Assembly: GCA_021166815.1 (NCBI GenBank)
Contig: JAJPEO010000244.1
Coordinates: forward strand, 1 to 12,477
Direction: 5' to 3'
Origin: Nocardioides sp.
GTDB lineage: Bacteria > Actinomycetota > Actinomycetes > Propionibacteriales > Nocardioidaceae
DNA length: 12,477 nucleotides
Below are positions 1 to 6,263 of the stretch, piece by piece. A program made the translations under genes and the position numbers. Under the pieces are notes generated by a model. The model saw only the letters and a list, made by a program, of their open reading frames with translations, did not search any database and was not told the DNA's origin. Every line of letters begins with the position of its first letter. Position 1 is the first letter of the stretch.

Positions 1-31
1 GCCGCCGACCTGCATTTGCGGGCCTGTCGCC

Positions 32-508
32 TCAGGTGATCAGGAGACCGACGGTCCACGTGAGCGCGGCGAGGCAGGCAGCTGCCAGCTCGATGAGGAT
101 GGAGACGCCGACGGCCCGCAGCGCGTGCTTGGTCGACGGCCACGCTGCGGCGCCCCCCACGCGCTGGTGCTCCGAGAGGTAGACGCCGAGGACGAACCCG
201 GCGAACAGCCCGACCACGGGCACGACGAAGAACCCGACGAACGCGAGTGCCGCTCCGGCCCAGAGCGTGCGCGACGGCACGCCTGCCTCCTTGAGCCTCT
301 TGCCGGGGACGGTGAACTTCACGACGGCGCCCAGGACGAGGAAGCTGGTGGCGATCGCTGCCACCGACCAGGCGGCCGCCCCTCCGGTGTGCCACGCCCA
401 GCCCAGGATCGCGGCCAGCACGAGGACCGTGCCCGGCAGGACGGGCACGATGATCCCGGCCACGCCCACGGCGATCACCAGGGCGACGAGGATCTCGACA
501 GACGTCAT
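32..508 (-). CDS. DUF456 family small integral membrane protein
   Basis: This 158-residue protein is almost entirely hydrophobic and belongs by its pattern to the DUF456 family, whose biochemical role is unknown. Seen in the sequence: hydrophobic stretches at about residues 5-38, 44-66, 82-110 and 131-157. The first is broken by the family's Gly/Pro-rich signature (VGVAGIIVPVLPG, residues 14-26), and a second Gly/Pro/Val segment (VVPVVGLFAGFVLG, 95-108) resembles it. A short basic stretch near 65-80 (KFTVPGKRLKEAG) is the likely cytoplasmic loop. The ATG at 508 is preceded by AGGAG with a 7-base spacer, which fixes the start. The length is normal for the family. The upstream neighbour on the same strand is DUF7455, but two strong hairpins lie between them, so this gene is probably transcribed on its own. 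Family assignment is fairly sure; function is unknown. Confidence 0.85.
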   Translation of the reverse strand: MTSVEILVALVIAVGVAGIIVPVLPGTVLVLAAILGWAWHTGGAAAWSVAAIATSFLVLGAVVKFTVPGKRLKEAGVPSRTLWAGAALAFVGFFVVPVVGLFAGFVLGVYLSEHQRVGGAAAWPSTKHALRAVGVSILIELAAACLAALTWTVGLLIT

Positions 509-541
509 GGACGGGCTCCTGTCAGGCCGGTGGACACGAGA

Positions 542-565
542 CGGCCCCGGACATGTCCGGGGCCG
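542..565. terminator. Perfect 24-base GC palindrome, probable terminator hairpin
   Basis: Bases 542-565 form an uninterrupted self-complementary sequence (CGGCCCCGGAC followed by its complement), which can fold into a 10-bp stem with a four-base loop. It lies 42 bases beyond the DUF7455 stop codon and 34 bases upstream of the DUF456 ATG. There is no real U-tract, which is common in high-GC actinobacterial terminators. A perfect palindrome this close to a gene start could instead be an operator for a dimeric repressor controlling DUF456. I favour the terminator because a second hairpin sits beside it. Confidence 0.6.
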
Positions 566-582
566 CCGTCGAGGTGGTTGGT

Positions 583-600
583 CGGGGGTCGATGCCCCCG
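583..600. terminator. Hairpin directly after the DUF7455 stop
   Basis: CGGGGG and CCCCCG form a perfect six-base-pair stem around a six-base loop. It begins 6 bases after the TGA at 607-609 when read on the minus strand. With the palindrome at 542-565 it makes a tandem terminator for DUF7455. No U-tract follows. Confidence 0.6.
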
Positions 601-606
601 GTCAGG

Positions 607-813
607 TCAGGGAGTGGTGAGCTTGTGCGTCTCGTCCACCACCGTGGCCGCGATCTCGCGGAGCTTGTCGCCGTGCTCGCGGGCGTGGTGGGCGCAGAAG
701 AGCAGCTCTCCACCGGACTGGAGTTCCACGCGCAGATAGGCCTGGGCGCCGCAACGGTCGCAGCGGTCCCCAGCCGTGAGGGCGGCGGGAGTGGGTGCTG
801 TGGCAGTGGTCAC
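607..813 (-). CDS. DUF7455 small zinc-ribbon-like protein
   Basis: This 68-residue hypothetical protein matches the actinobacterial DUF7455 family. After a Thr/Ala/Pro-rich N-terminus it carries CDRC (Cys18, Cys21) and, after about 18 residues, LFCAHHAREH (Cys40, His43). This CxxC...CxxH arrangement would suit a single bound zinc. The segment between (AYLRVELQSGGELLF) reads as a beta-hairpin, and the C-terminus is a charged helix (residues 44-65). The start is GTG at 813, supported by GAGG six bases upstream. An open frame continues much further upstream but has no family similarity. Function is not known to me; a nucleic-acid or protein contact, or a redox-responsive zinc role, are guesses. 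A SigR/SigH-type promoter lies just upstream (849-875), suggesting induction by thiol-oxidative stress. It is transcribed away from parE. Confidence 0.85.
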   Translation of the reverse strand: MTTATAPTPAALTAGDRCDRCGAQAYLRVELQSGGELLFCAHHAREHGDKLREIAATVVDETHKLTTP

Positions 814-848
814 TTCAGCCTCGTTTCTGATCCGTCGGTGTCTGGCCC

Positions 849-875
849 AACGTAGTCCCCGGGGCAAAGATTCCC
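849..875 (-). promoter_or_regulatory. SigR/SigH-type promoter for DUF7455
   Basis: Read on the minus strand, GGGAAT (875 to 870) is followed by exactly 18 bases and then GTT (851 to 849). This is the published consensus GGAAT-N18-GTT for Streptomyces SigR and its mycobacterial counterpart SigH, which respond to thiol oxidation. Transcription would start near 842, giving a leader of about 30 bases that includes the GAGG ribosome site. A competing reading is a housekeeping -10 (TACGTT, 854 to 849) that overlaps the same bases; I see no matching -35 for it. This is a sequence match only. Confidence 0.5.
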
Positions 876-1067
876 GGGCTTGCGCAGTTCCTTGCGACAC
901 CTCCATCCAACCATGCGGTGCGAGTCCCTGCAGGCGATGCCCCCAACCTGCGAGACGTGCCTGTGGTGAGACGCAGTCACCCTGTCGATGTGACGTGGGC
1001 CACGCTAGCCCTCTGGCAGCCGGACTGCGCGCAGCGTGGCTTGCCGGGAGCGGCGGCGTGTCGCGGG

Positions 1068-1073
1068 TAGGGT
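1068..1073 (+). promoter_or_regulatory. Possible -10 element of parE
   Basis: TAGGGT fits the actinobacterial TANNNT -10 pattern and would give a leader of roughly 35 bases before the parE GTG. The nearest -35-like sequence (TTGCCG at 1041-1046) is 21 bases away, which is too far, so the call is weak. Confidence 0.3.
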
Positions 1074-1116
1074 CGCAGGCAGCGACACCCACCCGTACGA
1101 GCACGACAGGACGTCC

Positions 1117-3189
1117 GTGGCAGCACCGGCAGACAACACCTACAACGCAGCGCACCTCCTGGTCCTCGAGGGCCTCGAGGCCGTGCGCAAACGGCCCGGC
1201 ATGTACATCGGCTCGACCGACACCCGCGGCCTGATGCACTGCCTGTGGGAGATCATCGACAACGGCGTCGACGAGGCGCTGGCCGGACACGCGCACGTCG
1301 TGGAGGTGACCCTCCACCAGGACGGGTCCGTCGAGGTCTACGACGACGGGCGCGGCATCCCCACCGACAAGGAGCCCAAGACCGGGCTCCCCGGTGTCGA
1401 GGTGGTCGCCACCAAGCTGCATGCCGGCGGCAAGTTCGGCGGCGGGTCGTACGTCGCCACGGGCGGACTGCACGGCGTCGGGCTCTCGGTCGTCAATGCC
1501 CTGTCCTCGCGCATGGACATCGACGTCGACCGCTCGCCCTCACAGCAGGGGCTGTCGTTCCAGCGCGGCGTCGCGGGGGTCTTCGAGGGAGACGGCCCCG
1601 GCGCGTCCTTCACCCCGCGCTCGGGCCTCACCCGCAAGGGCAAGCGCGTGGCCAAGGGCCGGAGCGGGACCCGTGTCCGGTTCTGGCCCGACCGGCAGAT
1701 CTTCACCAAGGACGCCGCCTTCGAGGTCGAGGGCCTGCTGGGCCGCGCGCGGCAGACGTCGTACATCGTCCCCGGCCTGGAGCTCGTCATCCGCGACCTG
1801 CGCGGTGACACCCCGGTGGAGGAGAAGTTCCGCCACGACGGAGGCATCACCGAGTTCGTCGACTTCCTGTCCCACGGGGAGCCCGTGACCGACATCCTGC
1901 GGCTGCAGGGTGCGGACACCTTCACCGAGACCGTGCCCCTGCTCGACGACAAGGGGCACATGACTCCCCAGGAGGTCGAGCGCAACCTCGAGGTCGACGT
2001 CGCGGTGCGGTGGGACTCCGGCTACGACACCGAGGTGAAGTCGTTCGTCAACGTCATCGCCACGCCCAAGGGCGGCACCCACGTCACCGGTTTCGAGGCC
2101 GCCCTCACGCGCACGTTCAACGAGGCGATGCGCGGCTCGAAGGTGCTGAAGGCCGCCGACACCGACGTCGTCAAGGACGACGTCCTCGAGGGCCTCACCG
2201 CGGTCGTCACCGTCCGCCTGGCGGAGCCGCAGTTCGAGGGCCAGACCAAGGAGATCCTCGGCACTCCCGCTGCCAGGTCAGTGGTGCGCAAGGTGGTGGC
2301 CAGCGAGCTCAAGGCGTTCCTGACCTCGTCCAAGCGGGCCGAGAAGGCCCAGGCGAAGCTGGTGATGGAGAAGGTCCTCGGCGCCTCGAAGACGCGCCTG
2401 GCCGCCCGCCAGCACAAGGAGGTCCAGCGCCGCAAGAACGCGTTGGAGTCCTCGGCCCTCCCGGCCAAGCTCTACGACTGCCGCAGCAACGACAACGAGC
2501 GCACCGAGCTGTTCATCGTCGAGGGCGACTCCGCCATGGGCACGGCCAAGGCGGCGCGCACCTCGGAGTTCCAGGCGCTGCTGCCGATCCGCGGCAAGAT
2601 CCTCAACGTGCAGAAGGCCTCGGTGGCCGACATGCTCAAGAACGCCGAGTGCTCCTCGATCATCCAGGTCGTGGGGGCAGGCTCGGGCCGTACGTTCGAC
2701 CTCGACGCGGCGCGCTACGGGCGCATCATCTTCATGGCCGACGCCGACTCCGACGGCGCCCACATCCGCTGCCTGCTGGCGACGCTGTTCTTCAAGTACA
2801 TGCCCGACCTGGTCGAGGCCGGTCGGGTGTTCACCGCTGTGCCGCCGCTGCACCGCATCGAGATCTCCAACCCCCGCAAGGGCATGGACAAGTACGTCTA
2901 CACCTATTCGGACGCCGAGCTGCAGCGCAAGCTCGCGGAGCTGAAGAAGAAGAACATCCGCTGGAAGGACCCGGTGCAGCGCTACAAGGGCCTCGGCGAG
3001 ATGGATGCCGACCAGCTGGCGGAGACCACCATGGACCCCCGGCACCGCACCCTGCGACGGCTGACGATCGACGACGCGGAGGCTGCCGCCGGGGTCTTCG
3101 AGCTGCTCATGGGATCCGACGTGGCACCCCGCAAGGAGTTCATCGTCCAGGGTGCCTACGAGGTCGACATGGACACCGTCGACGCCTGA
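1117..3189 (+). CDS. parE: DNA topoisomerase IV subunit B (ParE; type IIA ATPase subunit)
   Basis: This 690-residue protein is the ATPase/TOPRIM subunit of a type IIA topoisomerase. It powers strand passage and, with ParC, decatenates daughter chromosomes. The GHKL ATPase domain shows EIIDNGVDEA (catalytic Glu45, Mg-binding Asn49), YDDGRGIP (Asp76, Arg79) and GGLHGVGLSVVNALS (117-130). The transducer domain carries the QTK loop (376-378). The TOPRIM domain shows EGDSAMG (Glu469) and DADSDG (Asp542, Asp544), followed by the C-terminal RYKGLGEMDADQLAETTMDP signature (622-641). The start is GTG at 1117, preceded by AGGA with a five-base spacer; an upstream ATG at 1036 has no ribosome site and adds residues unlike the family. 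The nearby parC gene and the non-GyrB version of the TOPRIM motif (SAMGTAKAARTSEF) favour ParE over GyrB. It converges on the carbonic anhydrase gene, with a shared hairpin between. Confidence 0.93.
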   Translation: MAAPADNTYNAAHLLVLEGLEAVRKRPGMYIGSTDTRGLMHCLWEIIDNGVDEALAGHAHVVEVTLHQDGSVEVYDDGRGIPTDKEPKTGLPGVEVVATKLHAGGKFGGGSYVATGGLHGVGLSVVNALSSRMDIDVDRSPSQQGLSFQRGVAGVFEGDGPGASFTPRSGLTRKGKRVAKGRSGTRVRFWPDRQIFTKDAAFEVEGLLGRARQTSYIVPGLELVIRDLRGDTPVEEKFRHDGGITEFVDFLSHGEPVTDILRLQGADTFTETVPLLDDKGHMTPQEVERNLEVDVAVRWDSGYDTEVKSFVNVIATPKGGTHVTGFEAALTRTFNEAMRGSKVLKAADTDVVKDDVLEGLTAVVTVRLAEPQFEGQTKEILGTPAARSVVRKVVASELKAFLTSSKRAEKAQAKLVMEKVLGASKTRLAARQHKEVQRRKNALESSALPAKLYDCRSNDNERTELFIVEGDSAMGTAKAARTSEFQALLPIRGKILNVQKASVADMLKNAECSSIIQVVGAGSGRTFDLDAARYGRIIFMADADSDGAHIRCLLATLFFKYMPDLVEAGRVFTAVPPLHRIEISNPRKGMDKYVYTYSDAELQRKLAELKKKNIRWKDPVQRYKGLGEMDADQLAETTMDPRHRTLRRLTIDDAEAAAGVFELLMGSDVAPRKEFIVQGAYEVDMDTVDA

Positions 3190-3225
3190 GCCGACGAGAC
3201 CCCCGTCCGCCCTCGGACGACGAAA

Positions 3226-3263
3226 CCCGCCGGCGCGCGCCGCTGAGCGGGCGCACCGGCGGG
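3226..3263. terminator. Bidirectional terminator between parE and carbonic anhydrase
   Basis: CCCGCCGG (3226-3233) and CCGGCGGG (3256-3263) form a perfect eight-base-pair stem that continues, after one mismatch, through four more pairs (3235-3238 with 3251-3254). It lies in the 88-base gap between two convergent genes and is close to symmetrical, so it can stop both transcripts. GAAA precedes it on the plus strand, giving the minus transcript a short U run after the stem. Confidence 0.7.
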
Positions 3264-3277
3264 CGGGGACGGGTGTG

Positions 3278-3772
3278 TCAGGCGAGCCGCTCGAGCAGGC
3301 CGGTGTCGACGTCGTAGATGAATCCGCCGATCGCCACCGACTCAGGCACGAGCGGGTGGGTGCGCACGCGGCGCACGTCGTCGGCGAGGGCAGCCTTCTG
3401 GTCGCGCACGACGTGGAAGTGCTGCCAGTGCGCGTCCTGTCCGGCCGAGGCGCCCACGCGCTCGCGCAGCTCCTCCTCGGTGGAGCTGGCCATGGCACAC
3501 CGGGTGTGCGGGATGACCAGGATGCGGTTGACGTTGAGCAGGTGCACGCTCAGCACCAGCGCCTCCAGAGCCGCCTCGGTGACGCGACCACCGGGGTTGC
3601 GGAAGATCTTCGCGTCTCCGGGGGACAGGCCCAGCATGCTCAGCGGGGCGATGCGCGAGTCCATGCAGGTGATGATCGCGACGCCGGCGCGGGCCACGCC
3701 GTCGAACCCGCCCAGGGCGAAGTCGTCGGCGAAGGCACGGTTTGCTTCCATCAGATCGTCGAATTTGTCCAC
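3278..3772 (-). CDS. Beta-class carbonic anhydrase (Rv1284-like)
   Basis: This 164-residue zinc enzyme interconverts CO2 and bicarbonate in the cytoplasm. The beta-class residues are all visible: CMDSR supplies zinc ligand Cys36 and the catalytic Asp38-Arg40 pair, and HTRC supplies His89 and Cys92. Length and ligand spacing match the short mycobacterial enzyme Rv1284 (ligands near 35, 88 and 91, from memory). Other family landmarks are RNPGG (58-62) and the C-terminal GGFIYDVDTG (148-157). The start is GTG at 3772, with no Shine-Dalgarno sequence but a TAACCT box six bases upstream, which suggests a leaderless transcript. An ATG seven codons downstream is less likely because it has no better signal. 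The gene follows the MFS exporter by 19 bases on the same strand, so it may be read both from its own promoter and by read-through from parC-lprG-MFS. It is not otherwise related to those genes. Confidence 0.92.
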   Translation of the reverse strand: MDKFDDLMEANRAFADDFALGGFDGVARAGVAIITCMDSRIAPLSMLGLSPGDAKIFRNPGGRVTEAALEALVLSVHLLNVNRILVIPHTRCAMASSTEEELRERVGASAGQDAHWQHFHVVRDQKAALADDVRRVRTHPLVPESVAIGGFIYDVDTGLLERLA

Positions 3773-3778
3773 CGCCGC

Positions 3779-3784
3779 AGGTTA
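3779..3784 (-). promoter_or_regulatory. Predicted -10 for a leaderless carbonic anhydrase mRNA
   Basis: TAACCT on the minus strand fits TANNNT and ends six bases before the GTG at 3772, the spacing expected when transcription begins at the start codon. No Shine-Dalgarno sequence is present. The box is part of a direct repeat (GCTAAC twice, 10 bases apart, at 3781-3796 in plus coordinates) whose first copy contains the MFS stop codon. No good -35 is seen. Confidence 0.45.
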
Positions 3785-3791
3785 GCGCCTG

Positions 3792-5546
3792 TTAGCCACC
3801 GCCGGTGAGGAGGTTCCGAGGAATGACCCGCGAGGGCCCGACCGAGCGGAAGAGCACCAGCGCGAGCAGGGCGGCCACGACGGCGCAGGCCGCGGCTCCC
3901 CAGAACACCGCGTGCTCCTGGGCGATGCCGGCGAGCCGGAGCATGGTCGAGAACTCCTCGCAGCGGCTACCCCCGTCGCACACCTCCTGCACCGGCGGGA
4001 TCTCCCGCTGCTCGGCGTAGTAGCGCCGCAGGCCGATGGTGGTGAGGGCGGAGATGCCGACGAGCATGCCGACCATCCGGGCCACGACGACGAACGCACT
4101 GGCCACGCCGTGCACGGCGTCGTCGGTGTAGGCGAGCAGGGCGGCGTTGACCGGCGCCAGCGCCAGGCCGAAGCCGAGGCCACCGACGAGGAGGGCGACG
4201 TTGGCCGTCGGCTCTGCCAGTGAGGTGAGGTCCCAGCGCGTCATGAGCAGGAACCCCCCGGCAGCCAGCAGCATCCCGACCGCGGTGACGACCCCAGGGG
4301 CCCACCAGCGGATGAGGTAGCCGCCAGCGACGGCGCCCACCGGGAGGGCGACGAGGAACCGGACCAGCACCAGCGCTGCGAGGAGCTGGGAGTCGGGGTA
4401 GACGGTCGTCCGTGCGAACAACGGGATGTCGATCAGGGCCGCGATGAGGGCGGCGCCGACGAAGAAGCTGATGAGCAGCGCCCCCCAGGCGGGCGTTCGA
4501 CGCAGCGCGCCGCGCGGGACGAGGGGGCGGCTGGTGCGGCGCAGGTGGAGGAACAGCCCGATGGCGGCCAGCGCCGCGACCAGGAGGTACCAGCGTCCGC
4601 TCGGCGAGAAGACCTCGACCTTCGGGTCTGCCGTGGCGAAGGCCAGGATCACCCCTCCGAGCGCCACGCCCAGGAGCACGGCGCCCACGAGGTCGGCGTC
4701 GAGCAGGTGCCGACCCCACCCGCGCAGGTCCAGCAGCGGGCGTGACACGAGCAGGCACCACACGACCAGGAGGAGGCCCGAGCCGATCGCGACCGCGCCG
4801 ACGGGCGTGAGCCACCGGCCGTCACCCGCGAAGGGGACGAACAGGGCTCCCCAGGTCAGGTCGGCGAGCAGGGCCCTGGGACGGGCCAGGACCGCGGTGG
4901 TGGCGACCAGGCACACCAGGGCGAGCAGCAGGCCCGGGACGTCGAGCCGCAGGGGAGCCGTACGGGAGCCGATGCCCAGCCGTCGCACGGACACGGCCAG
5001 GACGAGCCCCACCGCGAGGTTGATGGCGAAGATCGCGCGCCAGTCGGCCACGGCCAGCACGACGGCACCGAGGAGGGGCCCGAGGACCGCGCCCAGCTCC
5101 TGCACGGCCGACACCACCCCCAGGGGGATGCCGCGACGCTCGGGAGGGTAGAGGTCTGCGACCAGCGCGAGCGTGGCCGGGACCAGCCCGCCGCCACCGA
5201 CGCCCTGCAGGAATCGGCCGGTGACCATGCTCGGCATGTCGTAGGCCAGGGTCGTGACGAACGAGCCGACCGCGAAGAGCACCAGGGCCATGACCAGGAC
5301 GGGGACCCGGCCGCGCAGGTCGGCGATGCGGCCGATGAGGGGCAGCATGGCGACGTAGCCGAGCAGGAACCCGCTGATGATCGGGGCAGCCCGCTGGAGC
5401 TGGTCGATCGGGACCCCGACGCTTCCCATCATGTCCGGCAGGGCCAGCACCACGACGTAGGTGTCGGTCGCGGCGAACCCCACCGCCACCGCAGCCAGGG
5501 TCAGCAGCAGGCGAGGCGAGGCATGCCCACCTCCGGAGGTCGTCAC
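3792..5546 (-). CDS. MFS exporter, DHA2/P55 (Rv1410c) type, partner of LprG
   Basis: This 584-residue, 14-helix major facilitator is the probable partner of the upstream lipoprotein. Mycobacterial LprG and P55 export triacylglycerides and lipoglycans; earlier work called P55 a drug pump. Seen here: helix 1 with an acidic residue in the TDTYVVV stretch (Asp28); motif A (GRIADLRGR, 72-80); a Gly-rich helix (GVGGGGLVPATLALVADL, 115-132) ending in PPERRG; antiporter motif C (ELGAVLGPLLG, 150-160) and DIPLFARTTVYP (373-384). Two extracytoplasmic loops stand out, at about 222-248 and 508-545, the second containing Cys523 and Cys529, a possible disulfide. The start is GTG at 5546, overlapping the lprG stop as GTGA, which implies translational coupling; an in-frame extension upstream would lie inside lprG and is not family-like. 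It is somewhat longer than the roughly 518 residues of P55. The substrate is inferred. Confidence 0.88.
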   Translation of the reverse strand: MTTSGGGHASPRLLLTLAAVAVGFAATDTYVVVLALPDMMGSVGVPIDQLQRAAPIISGFLLGYVAMLPLIGRIADLRGRVPVLVMALVLFAVGSFVTTLAYDMPSMVTGRFLQGVGGGGLVPATLALVADLYPPERRGIPLGVVSAVQELGAVLGPLLGAVVLAVADWRAIFAINLAVGLVLAVSVRRLGIGSRTAPLRLDVPGLLLALVCLVATTAVLARPRALLADLTWGALFVPFAGDGRWLTPVGAVAIGSGLLLVVWCLLVSRPLLDLRGWGRHLLDADLVGAVLLGVALGGVILAFATADPKVEVFSPSGRWYLLVAALAAIGLFLHLRRTSRPLVPRGALRRTPAWGALLISFFVGAALIAALIDIPLFARTTVYPDSQLLAALVLVRFLVALPVGAVAGGYLIRWWAPGVVTAVGMLLAAGGFLLMTRWDLTSLAEPTANVALLVGGLGFGLALAPVNAALLAYTDDAVHGVASAFVVVARMVGMLVGISALTTIGLRRYYAEQREIPPVQEVCDGGSRCEEFSTMLRLAGIAQEHAVFWGAAACAVVAALLALVLFRSVGPSRVIPRNLLTGGG

Positions 5547-6259
5547 GGTGCGGTGATGTCCTTCTCGGTGCCGTAGTCGGCGAAGGTGACGGTGTAGGTC
5601 ATCTCCGGGGTGTCGGCGTAGAAGACGCCGGTCAGCACGGCCTTGCGCAGCTCGCCGTCGTCGGCGACCTGCCACTGCACGTCGAAGGAGTCACCGGTGG
5701 CTGAGGGGATCACCTTGGCCATGGCCGGGCCGGGCACGGTGCCGTCGTAGGTGGTCAGGATCTCGTCGTTGTCGGCTCCGCCGCGCACGCTCTCACCCTC
5801 GGTGGCGTCCTCGGTGAGGCCCAGGAGGCCGGGGAAGCCGTCGTCGGGGTCGATGAGCCCGGACGGGTCGGGCGCGCCGTACTCGGTCGGGTCGACGACG
5901 TTCCACCCGTTGGTGAAGGGCAGCTGGGCGTGGACGACGTCGTCGACGGCGATGACGGGGACGTCGACCGGCGTGCCACCCACCACCACGGCGATGGTGC
6001 CCTCGAAGGCAGGGGCGCTGGTGGCGGTGCCGATCGCCGACTTGATCCCCGAGACGCCGGAGGGCAGGTCCTCGGTCGTCAGCGCCAGCTCCACTCCGGA
6101 GGTCTCGGTGAGGTGGTCGGCGGCCAGCGCCAGCACCTCGTCGGGGCTGCGCTCCTCGGCCGGGGACTCCTTGCCGCTGCAGGCCCCGAGCGAGGTCACG
6201 AGCAGCGCTGCGCTGAGCAGGACAGGAGCCAGCCGGGAGCCGGCACGGGGGAGGGGCAT
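5543..6259 (-). CDS. lprG: LprG-like lipid-binding lipoprotein (LppX/LprA/LprF/LprG family)
   Basis: This 238-residue lipoprotein should sit on the outer face of the membrane and carry acylated lipids in a hydrophobic pocket, handing them on from the MFS exporter. Seen: a basic start (MPLPRAGSR), a hydrophobic segment (10-23), and the lipobox LGAC with acylated Cys27 followed by Ser. The mature part has the family pattern: DEVLALAADHLTETSGVELAL near the N-terminus, a central beta region (86-120), DPDDGFPGLLG (137-147), DVQWQVADDGELRKAVL (193-209), and the end FADYGTEKDITAP. The start is ATG at 6259, with GGAAGG eight bases upstream inside the end of parC and only four bases between genes. The stop overlaps the MFS start. 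This gene pair is the known lprG-Rv1410c operon arrangement. The family is reliable; the cargo in an organism probably lacking mycolic acids is unknown. Confidence 0.88.
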   Translation of the reverse strand: MPLPRAGSRLAPVLLSAALLVTSLGACSGKESPAEERSPDEVLALAADHLTETSGVELALTTEDLPSGVSGIKSAIGTATSAPAFEGTIAVVVGGTPVDVPVIAVDDVVHAQLPFTNGWNVVDPTEYGAPDPSGLIDPDDGFPGLLGLTEDATEGESVRGGADNDEILTTYDGTVPGPAMAKVIPSATGDSFDVQWQVADDGELRKAVLTGVFYADTPEMTYTVTFADYGTEKDITAP

Positions 6260-6263
6260 GGCG

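Larger units (their letters stand above)
814..1116. promoter_or_regulatory. Divergent intergenic region between DUF7455 and parE
   Basis: These 303 bases contain no convincing gene; open frames crossing them lack family similarity or a ribosome site. What is visible: the GGAAT-N18-GTT element facing DUF7455 (849-875); an inverted repeat GGTGA/TCACC with a 7-base spacer at 965-981; a short interrupted palindrome CGTGG-G-CCACG at 994-1004; and TAGGGT at 1068-1073 as a possible -10 for parE. The inverted repeats are short enough to be chance in such GC-rich DNA. Confidence 0.6.

Noticed and set aside
994..1004. Palindrome CGTGG-G-CCACG as an operator
   Set aside because: Five-base arms in GC-rich DNA are expected by chance; mentioned in the intergenic entry but not called as a site.
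1036..1116. Upstream in-frame extension of parE to an ATG at 1036
   Set aside because: No ribosome site, Arg-rich sequence unlike the family, and GTG at 1117 has AGGA at good spacing and the expected N-terminus.
776..1234. Possible small plus-strand gene in the intergenic region
   Set aside because: Arg/Ser/Thr-rich translation, no ribosome site, and it overlaps the start of parE in another frame.
814..1473. Upstream extension of the DUF7455 frame
   Set aside because: The extension runs antisense through parE and shows no similarity; the GTG at 813 has a good ribosome site and gives the normal family length.
5546..5675. Longer N-terminus for the MFS exporter
   Set aside because: The added residues are Arg/His-rich translation of the lprG coding strand in another frame; the GTGA junction gives a normal start just before helix 1.
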